A stretch of DNA of 64,000 nt from Bolinopsis microptera (Eukaryota > Ctenophora > Tentaculata > Lobata > Bolinopsidae): NCBI RefSeq assembly GCF_026151205.1, contig NC_087077.1:8175983-8239982 (forward strand), read 5' to 3'. Position 1 is the stretch's first letter. Each line of letters begins with the position of its first letter. Below the pieces are notes generated by a model. That model had not been told where the DNA came from and made no database searches. It saw only the letters and a list, made by a program, of their open reading frames with translations. Position numbers and translations under genes: made by a program. Shown in pieces: positions 9,976 through 21,193 of this stretch.

Positions 9976-11506
9976 TTAAACTCGGACTAGTTTCATACGT
10001 TTAAATTCTCCCTTACCATCGGCAAAACATGCTTCAAACGATTCTTCAATATCCTTTTTCTGCCCGATAAAATTCGCAAAATTCTTTCTCACATTTTCAA
10101 CACAATCTGGAAGATTCCTTTCTGCTCTGCACGCTTTTTTAGTGAACTGTCCTGTTAGTGACCAGAAGTGAGCTGCTCCGAAGGAAACTTGTTTCATCGC
10201 AATGGACGAGTCCACTGTTTTGTTGACCCCGTCCGGACATGTCATGTGCATTATCACCGGTATATCGGACTGGTCAATTTCATACCTGTCCACAATGCCG
10301 AAGACGATCCCTGCACCCGGCACTGGAAATTCCGTGACCTGCCCATGTTCTTTTTCGCTGATAGTCGTTGTTTCTGACGTTTTGGAGGTTCCCATAGTAA
10401 TAGCTCCACCAGCTCCCATGGACACACCCGCTGAGAAAGATGATCCAGTTCCCAGGAATCCTACTTCAACGGTCACTTCTGCAGAAACTGTTACGTCCCA
10501 GTTCACTTCATTTTCTTTAGAAATTTCGAGACTTACTGATTCTTCCACGCCATTTATTTGTGTAATTTCGATCTCGTGTGAGGCTGGTCCGTAACAGGAT
10601 CCACTGGATTGAGAGCCGATGATTTCGGTTCCAGTGTATCTCGGCTCTAAGTCTCCTTCCTTGTCCAATACCTCAATATGTGACAATTTGCACTTTTCCT
10701 TACCTTTGTATGTCTCACAGATTGGTCTCAGAGAACTGACCTTGTTACTCCATCCATCAAGGTGGTCAATAGTTTCTCCTTCTTTTATCACTAATCTGGT
10801 ACCTTGGTAGCCTGTCCACTCATACATTTCCCAGTCTCCTTTGTCGGCAACCATAGAAGTTATCTTATTTCTCATATTTGCTCCTAAATCTGTCAAGAAA
10901 TAGATCAATCAAGTTATCAATTGGGCCAATAATTGTAACGGCAGTTCCTCCTTGGTTAGAGTTGTCGTACATGATTAGTTTTGGTAAGGCTTTACGTTCA
11001 GTGGACACTGAACATGACTTATTAAACTTAAGATTAAAGCCTCCTGGCTTGAACTTGACAGTATCTATATCATTCAAAAATCCTTCTGGGTCCGTTGTTA
11101 GCTCATTGTAGGGTATGGAGATGAGAACCTTTCCTTGACATACCATGACCAACTCAGTGGCTTGGAACTCAAATGTGTACTCCCGCTGGCCGTTTCCACT
11201 AGGGTAACTCATGGCCACCCACTGGAAATCCCACTGCTTCTTTCCCCGTTTAAAGACACCGTTTTTGACAGCCAAGCTGCCCCCATTCCATTCAGGATGT
11301 AATCCAAACAAAACTAATTCTTGGTTCCCTCTGAGAAATATTACGTCGCCACTATAGACATTGGAGCTAGTACCTACTACTGTCAAGACGCACGATGTTT
11401 CAAAGGGTACCGGAACACCGCTTTGTGCTGTTGTCAAGGGTTCATCCGCGGCAAAGACTCCTACTACGAAGAGAGCAATTAAAGTCGTGGCAGCAGTTAC
11501 AAACAT
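9976..11506 (-). pseudogene. long-form crystallin/aerolysin-type gene, disrupted by an internal deletion
   Basis: On the minus strand, 11506-10865 encodes the signal peptide, the unassigned N-terminal domain and the start of crystallin domain 1, then runs out of frame. A second frame covering 10890-9976 encodes crystallin domain 2, the aerolysin-like region and the C-terminal tail. Compared with the intact copy at 6146, about 250 bp of crystallin domain 1 is missing at the junction and a short unrelated filler of about 12 bp is present, which changes frame. The filler resembles a polypyrimidine tract plus AG, so an intron-like reading was considered; no matching donor is evident. Elsewhere the copy is clean, so the break is probably recent. 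Assembly error is the main alternative. Confidence 0.75.
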
Positions 11507-11890
11507 GTCTAATGGGTGTGACTGTGAGCGACCAGACTACCAATTAATAGAGCAACCGCTTGGAAATGAGAGCGCTTACTTTGAGATTATTTCTGAGCGC
11601 CGTGCGGTTTTATAATTTAATATAGGTTATTAGCTTGACAGAATACGAACGACAAATATAAGCCTGTTTAATGCAAGTTTTTGCCAATGACAAGTAATTT
11701 ATGAATTTTCTGTGTCACTGTCAGCAGACGACTGCAAGTCTTTTCAAAAACATATTCCAGGTTGCTTCTCCAATGAGGTGACTTGTCATATACCAATGAC
11801 AAGAAATGCTTGCTGTACAGCTGAATAAAGTATGGTCAGTGAAAGCATTAAACAACATACAGACTACCAAAATATTGTTTCAGAATCCAG
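11507..11890 (-). promoter_or_regulatory. duplicated 5' flank of the minus-strand gene copies
   Basis: This upstream block matches 15498-15885, the corresponding flank of the next copy, for most of its length (shared words TTAGCTTGACAGAATACG and AAGCCTGTTTAATGC). The two minus-strand genes were therefore duplicated together with about 380 bp of upstream DNA, which presumably includes the promoter. Confidence 0.6.
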
Positions 11891-13274
11891 ACGGCGGCTG
11901 AAGACTAGACATCAAAAATATCATATGCACATATGTTTACAACTAGGGTGTACTCTATTTGAGCCGCGCAATTTGCTTCGCGTCTAAATCTTATGACCAA
12001 ATCGATGGCAAACAAAATCAAGTTTCGGGAGTTAAGTGCTGGGAGTTTAGTACTGGTTAAGTACCGGGAAAAGGGTTTTCTTTTTTTAGTTTTTCGACAG
12101 ATTGTCGTGAAGTAAATGTATGAATATATATGTATAGTTCAGTAATTACATTCAGTTCAATAATTACACTTTTTAATACGTTGTTGCTCGCTTATCTGTT
12201 ACTTATCACAGTGATAAGACTTACCTGGGGACATCAGGCTATTATTATCATAGAGATTCGGCGGAATGACAAACTGAGCGCGGCCCAGTAATGATAAGAC
12301 CTGCTTGTTTTACTGTTGGCGTGGTTTTGTGATGTATAAATCGGAGAAATAAAAGGCTCATATTATGCTAAATGAATAATATGGAGCTGAATGGATCCGG
12401 AAAACTCTCGGGCTTTCTAAATCAGATAACGTTAAAACGCGTGTGTAGCTCAGAATTTTAGTGGTAAAAGAGAAATCTCCAGGGAAGTCATGGCTCAGAG
12501 TCTGACTGCTGCGTTATCGCGTTAAAATTATGTACAGACATTAGCTTTTCTTACTTACTGTATGTAAGTGTATAAAAAATGGATTTAAAAATCATTTGCT
12601 GAAATAAAAAAACGTCAAAAAATGAACAAAATTCGGATTTTTGATGGTTTTGAATGCCTTCTAGCGTTCATATTAATGTCCGTTCATAATTATGTCCGTT
12701 CATTTAATGTCCGTCCAAATAAGGTCCGATAAGGTAATCTTGAAAACTGTTTATAAGAAACGTTTTTGTTTATATTTTCAGGACTCTGTTTATGTGATGT
12801 TAGAATCACTGAGAAATTCAATAATATTTCATATTTTATTTTACTGTCACATGCATGACTGAAAGTCTTTGAGATATAAAATTGATTTTGACATGAAGGC
12901 AGAGAACCTTTTTTGATTTATCACGTTTTCAGACTGAAATTGGGTTGCAGTTCTTTAATTAAAATATTAATTTTATATACATTTTTTTGTAAATTGGTCA
13001 TTAGTACTACCGGCACCGTCCAGACAACAAACAAACAATTCATCAATAAAATTTTAAATGTTTACACAACACACAAATTTACATCATTTTATCTAAAATA
13101 AAATGTGCCGAAAGATCAAAATCGTGTCCTTCTTTATTTAAAGAGAGGATGCCTAGTGGCAAGTAATATGAGGGGGAATGAGTAAACGCTTTAGTGCGAA
13201 GCTGAACGGGTGATAGTGATACTGATACTCTTAAAATATTTGTTCCAATGAAGACAGTTTCCTTAGTAAACTAG
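11891..13274. other. intergenic stretch
   Basis: No gene is supported. It holds the small element at 12221-12291 and a cluster of TGTCCGTTCAT-like words around 12675-12735. The rest is AT-rich and featureless. Confidence 0.4.
12221..12291. mobile_element. 71-bp MITE with 9-bp target duplication
   Basis: Ends are TTACCTGGG and CCCAGTAA (inverted). Flanks are identical 9-mers TGATAAGAC at 12212-12220 and 12292-12300. A 9-bp duplication is usual for Mutator-like elements. A related copy lies at about 34648-34733. Confidence 0.8.
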
Positions 13275-13701
13275 TTAGACTCGAACTCGTTTCATACGTT
13301 TAAATTCCCCCTTACCACCGGCAAAGCATGCCTCAAACGCATCTTCAATCTCATCTTTTTGCCCAACAAAATTTGAAAAGTTCTTTCTCACATTGTCAAC
13401 GCAATCTGGGAGGTCCCTGTCTGCTTTGCACGCTTCTTTAGTGAACTGTCCTGTTAGTGACCAGAAGTGAACTGCTCCGAAGGAAACTTGTTTCATTGCA
13501 ATGGATGAGACCACTGTTTTGTTGGCCCCGTCCGGACATGTCATGTGCATTATCACCGGTATATCGGACTGGTCAATCTCATACCTGTCCATACCTGATC
13601 CCTGCACCCGGCACTGGAAATTCCGTGACCTGCCCATGTTCTTTTTCGCTGACAGTTGTGGTTCCTGTTGTTTTAGAGCTGCCCATAGTGATAGCTCCAC
13701 C

Positions 13702-14100
13702 CAGTGATGCACGCCGCCGCCGGACGCCGCCGCGCCGGCACATTTTCACACGCCGCCACGCCGATACCTCTCAAGTCGGCGTGGCGTGAAAGGAAATAGA
13801 AAGAGTATGGAGCCAGTCGGGGTTGATTTTGAACTCTAGGAGATCCAAATTGTCCAACGACAATGTTAAGAATTTGATTTTTCTTAAATATAATTGTAAA
13901 AACCACCAAATATAATTGTAAAAACCACACTTATTACATCATTATTTCATGCACGCACGTACGCCACAATTTTTGTGGGCCTGGAAATTCAAACCTAAAT
14001 TTTAACAAAATTATGTTCCACGCCGCCGAACGCCGCCACGCCGGGCCATTTTGGGCACGCCGCCGCCGGTTGGCGAAAAATGAACCGGCGTGCATCACTG
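13702..14100. mobile_element. 399-bp hAT-type MITE inserted in the gene copy
   Basis: Terminal inverted repeats start CAGTGATGCACGCCG. The 8-bp target duplication GCTCCACC is at 13694-13701 and 14101-14108. Both ends carry GC-rich CGCCGCC-type subterminal repeats around an AT-rich core. No transposase is encoded, so the element is non-autonomous. Confidence 0.93.
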
Positions 14101-14206
14101 GCTCCACCAGCTCCCATAGAAACGCCTGCTGTGATTCCTGATCCAGTTCCCGCGAATCCTACCGTGACCTCAACCGATGCAGACACGGTTAAGTCCCAGT
14201 TCACTT

Positions 14207-14700
14207 CAAGGTTGTTAAATACGTCAAATTTTCGTGAAAGAATACGACGTATTCGGTTCTAATAAAGAATACGTCGTAATACGCCGGAATACGGTAATTT
14301 CTATGGATTGTTAAATACGTCCACGAATACGCCATAATACGCCGTAATACGCTGATTTGTCAAAATTAAACATTACAGCTGCGCGCCACCCTCATCATTG
14401 ATCATGCATTGAAGGAGTGCAGTTATACATGATAACTTAAATTTGTAATCAAATTTCATGGATAATAAGCTAACATTTTTTGCGAAATTATCAATTACAT
14501 ATTAATACATATTTAATGATTTCGTTTCCTAAAACGATCTCGCAATTATCAAAGTTTAAGACCATTTTCTAAAGTTCAGTCCCCTCAACATATTTGAATT
14601 TTTTGAATAAAGAATACGTCGTAATACGTCAATTTTCGAGGATTAATACGTATTCGTATTCCAATACGTATTCCCTCCTAATACGTATTTAACAACCTTG
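14207..14700. mobile_element. 494-bp hAT-type MITE inserted in the gene copy
   Basis: Terminal inverted repeats CAAGGTTGTTAAATACGT, with target duplication GTTCACTT at 14199-14206 and 14701-14708. Subterminal regions are full of AATACG/CGTATT words, a typical arrangement for transposase binding sites. It is non-autonomous. Confidence 0.93.
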
Positions 14701-15497
14701 GTTCACTTCATCTTCTTTGGAAATTTCGAGACTCACTGATTCTTCCACAGCATTTATCTGTGTGATTGAGATTTCGTGGGAGGCTGCTCCGCGCCGTAAC
14801 AGGATCCACTGGATTGAGAGCCGATGATTTCGGTTCCAGTGTACTTGGGCTCTAAGTCTCCTTCCTTGTCCAATACTTCGATTTTTGACAGTGCGCACTT
14901 TGACTTTCCTTTGTATGTCTCACAGATTGGTCTCAGAGAACTGACCTTGTTACTCCATCCATCAAGGTGGTCAATAGTTTCTCCTTCTTTTATCACTAAT
15001 CTGGTACCTTGGTAGCCTGTCCACTCATACATCTCCCAGTCTCCTTTGTCGGCAACCACAGAAGTTATCTTATTTCTCATATTTGCTCCTAAATCTTTCT
15101 GTGGGGTCAGGTACTCCGTCGTTCCATACGGAAGATGGGAACTTGTAGAGACACGTAATTTGGCTGTCGTAGGATCGGAGATGTAGCGGCAATTTATAGG
15201 TCTTGCTGAGGAATAACTGTTGCTGTTTCTTGCGTTTAGCTTCTGACCTTCCTCCACGAAGAACCTATCACCCCTGTATGCGGTCTCTCTGTAAAGTTCC
15301 CAATCTCCAGTGACTGCCCAAACGCTGCCGGTCCTATCGTTGAAATTTATATCAATCAAGTTATCAATTGGGCCAATAATTGTAACGGCAGTTCCTCCTT
15401 GGTTAGAGTTGTCGTACATAATTAGCTTAGGTTCATCAGCGGCAAAAACTCCCCCTGCGATGAGAGCGAGCAAAGTCGTGGCAGCAGTTACAAACAT

Positions 15498-15885
15498 GTT
15501 CAAAGAGTTTGACAATGAACGACCGGACTAGTTGTTAATGGAGCAACCTTTTGGGAATGAGTGCGTGTAAGTTCAGATTATTTCTGAGCACCGTACGGTT
15601 TTATAATTCAATCTACGTTATTAGCTTGACAGAATACGAACGACAAATATAAGCCTGTTTAATGCAAGTTCTTGCCAATGACAAGTAATTTATGAGGTTT
15701 TCTGTGTCAGCAGACGACTGCAAGTCTTTTCAAAAACATATTCCAGGTTGCTTTTTCCAATGAGGTGCCTTGTCATACTCGTATACCAATGACAAGAAAT
15801 GATTGCTGTACCGCTGAATAAAGTATGGTCGGGGAAAGCACTAAACAGCATACAGACTTCTAAATTATTATTCCAAACGTCAGCT
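15498..15885 (-). promoter_or_regulatory. 5' flank of the broken short-form copy
   Basis: Homologous to 11507-11890 over most of its length. It is listed separately because the two genes differ in their N-terminal domain while keeping the same upstream DNA. Confidence 0.55.
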
Positions 15886-16535
15886 GAAGACACCAAAAAT
15901 ATTATTCATATGTGATTGTAAGTTTATGTCGCCGCGCGCAATTTTAATTTCAAAGACTTTGCACCAATTTTTAAGTGGTAATTTCACGTTCGGGTGGTTA
16001 TTTTAGTTAATTGTCTCAGCTGCAGTGCTGGAATAAAGGTAATTTGGTGTTCACTCACAACTCATGAAGGTGGTTTTCATTTCGTATATATTTGTTCTTC
16101 AGAGGGTTCGTTGAAAGAACGTACAATCAATGTTTTTCCTTTGTCTAGTTCTACATATCTATACTATAATTTAAACTTGACGAAATTTCCTCGGCAACGG
16201 GGAAAAAACACCGAAAATCGACCTCAAAATGACCCTCTGGTGAAATCAAACCCAGCTATATAAGTTGTTTTGAATGGTCGCTTAATACACGCACTTGGTT
16301 ATGAAGAGAGAAGGTTAATTCTGTCACAATTTTCAATTTTGGGTGCATTACCGAAAAAATCATTTATATCTGATTTTGGTTTGAAAAGCGAAAAAACTCC
16401 ATATAATTATAAGGAGTATGGACGATACAGTTGATTCAAGAGAGGGCAGTTGATGTTAACATTGTCACAAAAATGATGTGACGAAATTAACATTGCTTGC
16501 ACTATTTTGAAGTTCCGAATTTGGAAAAATGGGAG
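15886..16535. other. intergenic stretch
   Basis: AT-rich, with no supported gene. An 89-codon frame at 15994-16263 has no recognisable domain. Confidence 0.35.
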
Positions 16536-16557
16536 ATTAGGTTTGGCCACTTTACAG

Positions 16558-16798
16558 CCTCTATACGGCCTCTATATGGCCTTTATACGGCCACTATATG
16601 GCCCCTACACGGCCACTATACGGCCTTTATACGGCCTCTATACGGCCTCTATACGGCCTCTATACGGCCTCTATACGGCCTCTATACGGCCTCTATACGG
16701 CCTCTATAGTCTATACGGCCTCTATAATCTATATGGCTTCTATATGGCCTCTATACGGCCTTTATACGGCCATTATACGGCCATTAGATGGCCACATA
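16558..16798. repeat. 11-bp minisatellite (CTATACGGCCT)n, left arm
   Basis: About 20 copies with variants such as TATATGGCC. An 11-bp unit opens all three frames to the same repeating Arg-Pro-Leu-Tyr-Gly-type peptide; these frames are by-products, not genes. Confidence 0.95.
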
Positions 16799-16988
16799 AA
16801 AAGAACATCATATAGCCATTATATGATCATTATATGGCCACTAAGCAAATTACCACTTAACAAATAACCGCTTGCAGTTTACCGATATTGAAGTTCGGTT
16901 AATTTAGAATAGTAATAATGATATCATACTAAATCCTAATCAATACACAATTACAATAAGATAAATAATTTAATACACATTTCTACTA

Positions 16989-18393
16989 GGCTATCCATTA
17001 TCGGTATGAAATCTTTTATCTAGATAAACAGATAAAGATTTAGGTTTTATCTAGATAAAACCGATAAAACCGATAATTTTTCTGCTGAAGGCCAAAGCCT
17101 AAATGTTTTCCAAATTTCGCAAAAACTAATTGTCGACTTTTATTACTGTTTACCAGTAATCTTGCTAAAGTACCACTTCCTTTCTTTTGAAAATATTAGA
17201 GCATCAGTTTTCTTCTCCGGGGAGCAGAAGTGCACCAGTTTTCTTCAAAACAGTAGACCAACGGTTTTCTTCTCCTAAGAACAGTAGTGTACCAGTTCTC
17301 TTCAAAACAGTAGACCAAGGGTTTCCTTCTCCTGAGAACAGTAGTGTACTACCAGTTCTCTTCAAAACAGTAGACCAACGGTTTCTTCTCCTGAGAACAG
17401 TAGTGCACCAGTTCTCTTCAAAACAGTAGACCAACGGTTTCCTTCTCCTGAGAACAGTAGTGCACCTGTTCTCTTCAAAACAGTATCTGACCAAGGGTTT
17501 CCTTCTCCTGAGAACAGTAATGTACTACCAGTTCTCTTCAAAACAGTTGACCAACGGTTTTCTTCTCCTAAGAACAGTAGTGCACCAGTTCTCTTCAAAA
17601 CAGTAGACCAAGGGTTTCCTTCTCCTGAGAACAGTAGTGTACTACCAGTTCTCTTCAAAACAGTTGACCAACGGTTTTCTTCTCCTAAGAACAGTAGTGC
17701 ACCAGTTCTCTTCAAAACAGTAGACCATGAACGGTTTCCTTCTCCTGAGAACAGTAGTATACTACCAGTTCTCTTCAAAGCAGTACTAGACCAACGGTTT
17801 CCTTCTCCTGAGAACAGTAGTGCACCAAATACCAATTCTCCTCGAAACAGTAAAGCATTTAAAGTGATTCAGTGAACCGTTTTCTTATCCTGTTGATAAC
17901 TTCGGGCAACAGATTCCTTCTCCTGAGGACAATGTTTCACGCCCAGAACACTTACGGAATTCAATTGAGTGCCCTGCCGGTATTTTTGACTCTTGTTAAC
18001 AGTAACATGCTCGTTCCCGTCTCCAGAATGATTATAAGGTAAAACGCCAGCACCATCAAGAGAACAATGTCAATAACCTTCTCTGGATTTCTACAGTTCA
18101 TACAGTTCTACAGTTCCAAAGGTATACAAATGTAAATAAACCTCTTAAGCTCACATCTAAGTAAACTACCTCTTCTATCATACTAGAAGACGTTTGGGAC
18201 TGTTTCTTGGATTACTTAGGAAGGCAAAAACACTAATATTTCTTTACAATTTTACGGTATTGTGGAAGTATTTTCGGTAATATCTAGTGAATTTTTATAC
18301 CGATAAAAATATGTTTTATCTAGATAAACAGATAACCTTTTTTAACGAATTATCGGAGATAATTATCGGTTACGATTATCGGAGTGGATAGCC
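16989..18393. mobile_element. 1.4-kb TA-flanked element carrying a minisatellite
   Basis: TA-GGCTATCC at the left is mirrored by GGATAGCC-TA at the right. Further in, ATCTAGATAAA and TTATCGG words recur near both ends as subterminal repeats. The TA duplication suggests a Tc1/mariner-type non-autonomous element. It encodes no transposase; the interior is the 57-61-bp tandem array. Confidence 0.65.
17205..17850. repeat. tandem array of about eleven 56-61-bp units
   Basis: Each unit contains TTCTCCTGAGAACAGTAGTG and CAGTTCTCTTCAAAACAGTA. Repeat starts fall near 17257, 17313, 17373, 17429, 17490 and onward. Long open frames on both strands come from the periodicity. Confidence 0.92.
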
Positions 18394-18447
18394 TAATTTC
18401 TACCTGTTAAATGAAATTACAGGTTTGAATTAAAGTTTATGCTTTTC

Positions 18448-18800
18448 GTATACGGCCGTATAGAGGCCGTATGGAGGCCGTATAGAGGCCGTATGGAGGC
18501 CATAGATAATAGATTAGATGTTTTGTGTGGCCGTTTAGAGGCCGTATAAGGGCCATGTAATATATCTTTTAAGTGGCCGTATAGTGGCCGTATAGTGGCC
18601 GTATAAAGGCCGTATAGAGGCCGTATAAAGGCCGTATAGTGGCCGTATAAAGGCCGTATAGAGGCCGTATAGAGGCCATATAGAGGCCGTATAGAGGCCG
18701 TATAGAGGCCGTATAAAGGCCGTATAGTGGCCGTATAGAGGCCGTATAAAGGCCATATAGAGGCCGTAGAGAGGCCGTATAGTGGCCGTATAGAGGCCAA
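18448..18800. repeat. 11-bp minisatellite, right arm (inverted)
   Basis: AGGCCGTATAG-type copies, the reverse complement of the array at 16558-16798. Confidence 0.95.
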
Positions 18801-18808
18801 ACCTAATC

Positions 18809-19803
18809 GTAATTAGATTAAGAATGGTAATAGATTAAGAAATTGTAAATGAATGGGAAAAGTGAGCGACCGATTTTATTCTAGGTATCATTTTGCATTT
18901 GCGGACGGTTATTCAAATTAATATCATTTCCCTTTGTTTGGAAAAGAGAGACACTGGCAGCGGTCCACTCTACCCATGATTATGGGTTTTGGTCAAATAA
19001 CTATCAACATTATAAGCTATTATATCCAGGTAGATGCGAATCGATAAAACGGAGTACGACGGAGACTTGAAGTCGTCTATTCTCGATCAGCTTGCCATAG
19101 GGAATCTGTAATACAAAGCCGAACCGCATGGAGAACGGCACTATACACAAAATCGAACGGCACCTTGTCTTTACGCTTAGCTTGTATACTGTAAACTATA
19201 TTGTAAAAGTTTGTGGGGTGGAATCCCAAAACACAGGCTGAATAAAATTTGTGCAATTGCAAAGCGATGTATAAGACTGCTATATTTGGTAACATCCCCG
19301 ATTTTGATCATAAAGAATATTATTTAACATGTGCATTGTGCACGTTCGAGAACTTTAATTAATTAACATATTATGGCTAGCAAGAACTAAGCTGTCTTGA
19401 ACACACTAAACTGCTGTTCACTGCTGAGCAGAAAATTATAAATCCGGAGAATCTGCACGTGTCATACATTTATGGAACTATTCAAAATCCTTAAATTTGA
19501 TGTCCCTCAGTCAATTAAAGATCTTTTCAAGTTCTGCCCTAAAAATGAAAAATGTCTGATCCCATTACTGAGATTAGATATCTCCCAAACAGAACTTTCT
19601 AGTCTTGAGCGCATAATTTAATATAGCTGGTTACTCCTTCATGAATTAATCTAGTATACAGATGTTTGAAATCCCCCCCCCCCCCTCTCCTTTATCAGTT
19701 TTACTGTCAAAAATACACTAGCCTTATCATTTAGAAAGAAATACATGAGCAGGACATTTCTTGAGTCTGTAATTCTGGCATCTCCAGGTAAAGATAGTTG
19801 GGG
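18809..19803. other. intergenic stretch
   Basis: No gene is supported. It contains a C-rich homopolymer run at 19673-19685. A 72-codon minus-strand frame at 19077-19295 has no recognisable domain. Confidence 0.35.
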
Positions 19804-19916
19804 CAGTGGCGTAACGTTGTTTTCAAAATTATCCCACATTCAAAGGACGATTTGGCGCCCCCTAAGGTGGCCCCCAATCAGGAATTCAGGAGCAGGTAAC
19901 CACGCGCATTTTGAAT

Positions 19917-21185
19917 GGTTCACGTACTGTAGTGCGACACGTACCCTAGTGCGAAACCTCCAAGATCGACACTGTCGCAGTAGAGTACGCTACCTGGATC
20001 GTAGTGCGACACGTACCCTAGTGCGACAGAGAACTTTCAAGGCCGACACTGTCGCACTACAGTGCGCTACCTGGACTGTAGTGCGACACGAACTAAAGTG
20101 CGACAAAACACTTTACACATTCAATAAAAATTTTACTTTCCATTTTTAATGACGAGAGTGTAGTCGTGTATGAGTAATGGGGTTAAATATAAAATCAAAG
20201 ATTGCAATCACAATATTCAAATCATTGTTCCAACACACTTCAACTAATCCATTCTGTAATAATCATCGTAGCTGTCAATCACAGCGTTCAAGCGACGGTC
20301 GTAATCAGTCCACTTCTTCAGTCGGCGAAGAAGCATCTTCATTCTTCTGGTTGATCTTCCATTGGGTTAGATCCTGCTCCTTCTTCAGGACGTCGATAAA
20401 TCGCCAGATAGTAGGGTTGGTGCAGCCCATCAAGGGGGAGAGGAGGTTTGTGTTCCGACCCAGGTACGTTCGTAGTAGTCACTAGGCAGCAAAGGAATCC
20501 ATCTCCGAAGGAAGGGTTGCTTTCAGCTGCGTCCAGGTCACAGTAGTGTTGTTCGTCAGACTGAGACGTCCGGAGCAGGTCTTCTCAGTGCATCGCAAGT
20601 AGGTCTTGTCGTCGCGATTCTTATCCAGGCAGTAGCGGTATCCGTCGTAGATAACGTTTCTTGAACCAGTAGTGCGTCCAGGAATGAAGGTGATTGAAGA
20701 AGACATGTTGATGTTGTTCGATGCTTTGGTAGAATCATCGTGACCTTATTTATGGCCCAAGCATATGAACTTGTTATCCCAATCGGAGATATACCTTCAT
20801 ACGATGCGTGTGATAGGAATGAGGATCATATGCTGCTTAAGAGTTACCCAGTGGATCACACACTGCATACGTGGCTTGAACTGACCCGAAGGAATTATGA
20901 TCAGTGGATAACTTCGAATCACGTGATGTGAACCGACGAATCGTATTCGCAAGATCAATTCGAAATAAGTGACGTGAACCGACCCGACGAGTCACTTAAT
21001 GGTCCATAAGAAGGATAGGATGTGACCTGAACTTGGAAATAAGGCAGGATATTTTGTCGCACTAGAGTACGCTACCTGGATCGTAGTGCGACACGTACTG
21101 TAGTGCGACAGAGGGTGTTTTTGTCGGACTTCGCACTAGAGTACGTGTCGCACTAGAGTACGTGTCGCACTACAGTACGATTACC
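19917..21185. mobile_element. 1.27-kb element with long terminal inverted repeats and a FLYWCH gene
   Basis: Both ends carry GTACTGTAGTGCGACACGTA in inverse orientation, preceded by GGT. The flanking 8-mer TTTTGAAT occurs at 19909-19916 and 21186-21193. The ends contain multiple direct and inverted TAGTGCGACA words. FLYWCH fingers are common in Mutator-like transposons, which fits the long terminal repeats. No transposase catalytic domain is visible. Confidence 0.8.
20482..20706 (-). CDS. small FLYWCH-type zinc-finger protein within a transposon
   Basis: A 74-residue frame inside the element at 19917-21185. Near residues 7-50 it shows the FLYWCH layout: a glycine/arginine-rich start, GYRYCLDKNRDD, then YLRCTEKTCSGRLSL with the Cys pair and the following GR. 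The usual distal His-x-His is not visible, so the finger is either degenerate or continues in an unrecognised exon. The ATG at 20706 is the only in-frame start. FLYWCH domains bind DNA and often accompany Mutator-like transposases. Expression is unproven. Confidence 0.55.
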   Translation of the reverse strand: MSSSITFIPGRTTGSRNVIYDGYRYCLDKNRDDKTYLRCTEKTCSGRLSLTNNTTVTWTQLKATLPSEMDSFAA

Positions 21186-21193
21186 TTTTGAAT

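Larger units (their letters stand above)
13275..15497 (-). pseudogene. short-form crystallin/aerolysin-type gene, broken by two transposon insertions
   Basis: The start at 15497 gives a signal peptide that passes straight into crystallin domain 1, so the extra N-terminal domain is absent. Both crystallin domains are present. The aerolysin-like region is then interrupted by two insertions (14207-14700 and 13702-14100), each with a perfect 8-bp target duplication. Small indels near 14790 and near 13590 shift the frame. The C-terminal tail ends at 13275. The coding sequence is otherwise very close to the copies at 6146 and 9976. The copy cannot encode a full protein; it is a decayed family member with a datable order of insertions. 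Confidence 0.88.
16536..18808. repeat. large inverted-repeat structure with minisatellite arms
   Basis: The left end reads ATTAGGTTTGGCC followed by an 11-bp minisatellite. The right end reads the reverse complement, GGCCAAACCTAAT, preceded by the same minisatellite in inverse orientation. The symmetry suggests one element whose terminal repeats are themselves tandem arrays. Target duplications were not identified, so the class is unassigned. Confidence 0.6.

Noticed and set aside
16497-16867. Overlapping frames encoding Arg-Pro-Leu-Tyr-Gly repeats
   Set aside because: Produced by the 11-bp minisatellite, which reads the same peptide in three frames.
17187-17835. Long frames on both strands with repeated Phe-Ser-Ser-Lys-type or Trp-Ser-Thr-Val-Leu units
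   Set aside because: Produced by the 56-61-bp tandem array; unit-length changes shift frame without selection.
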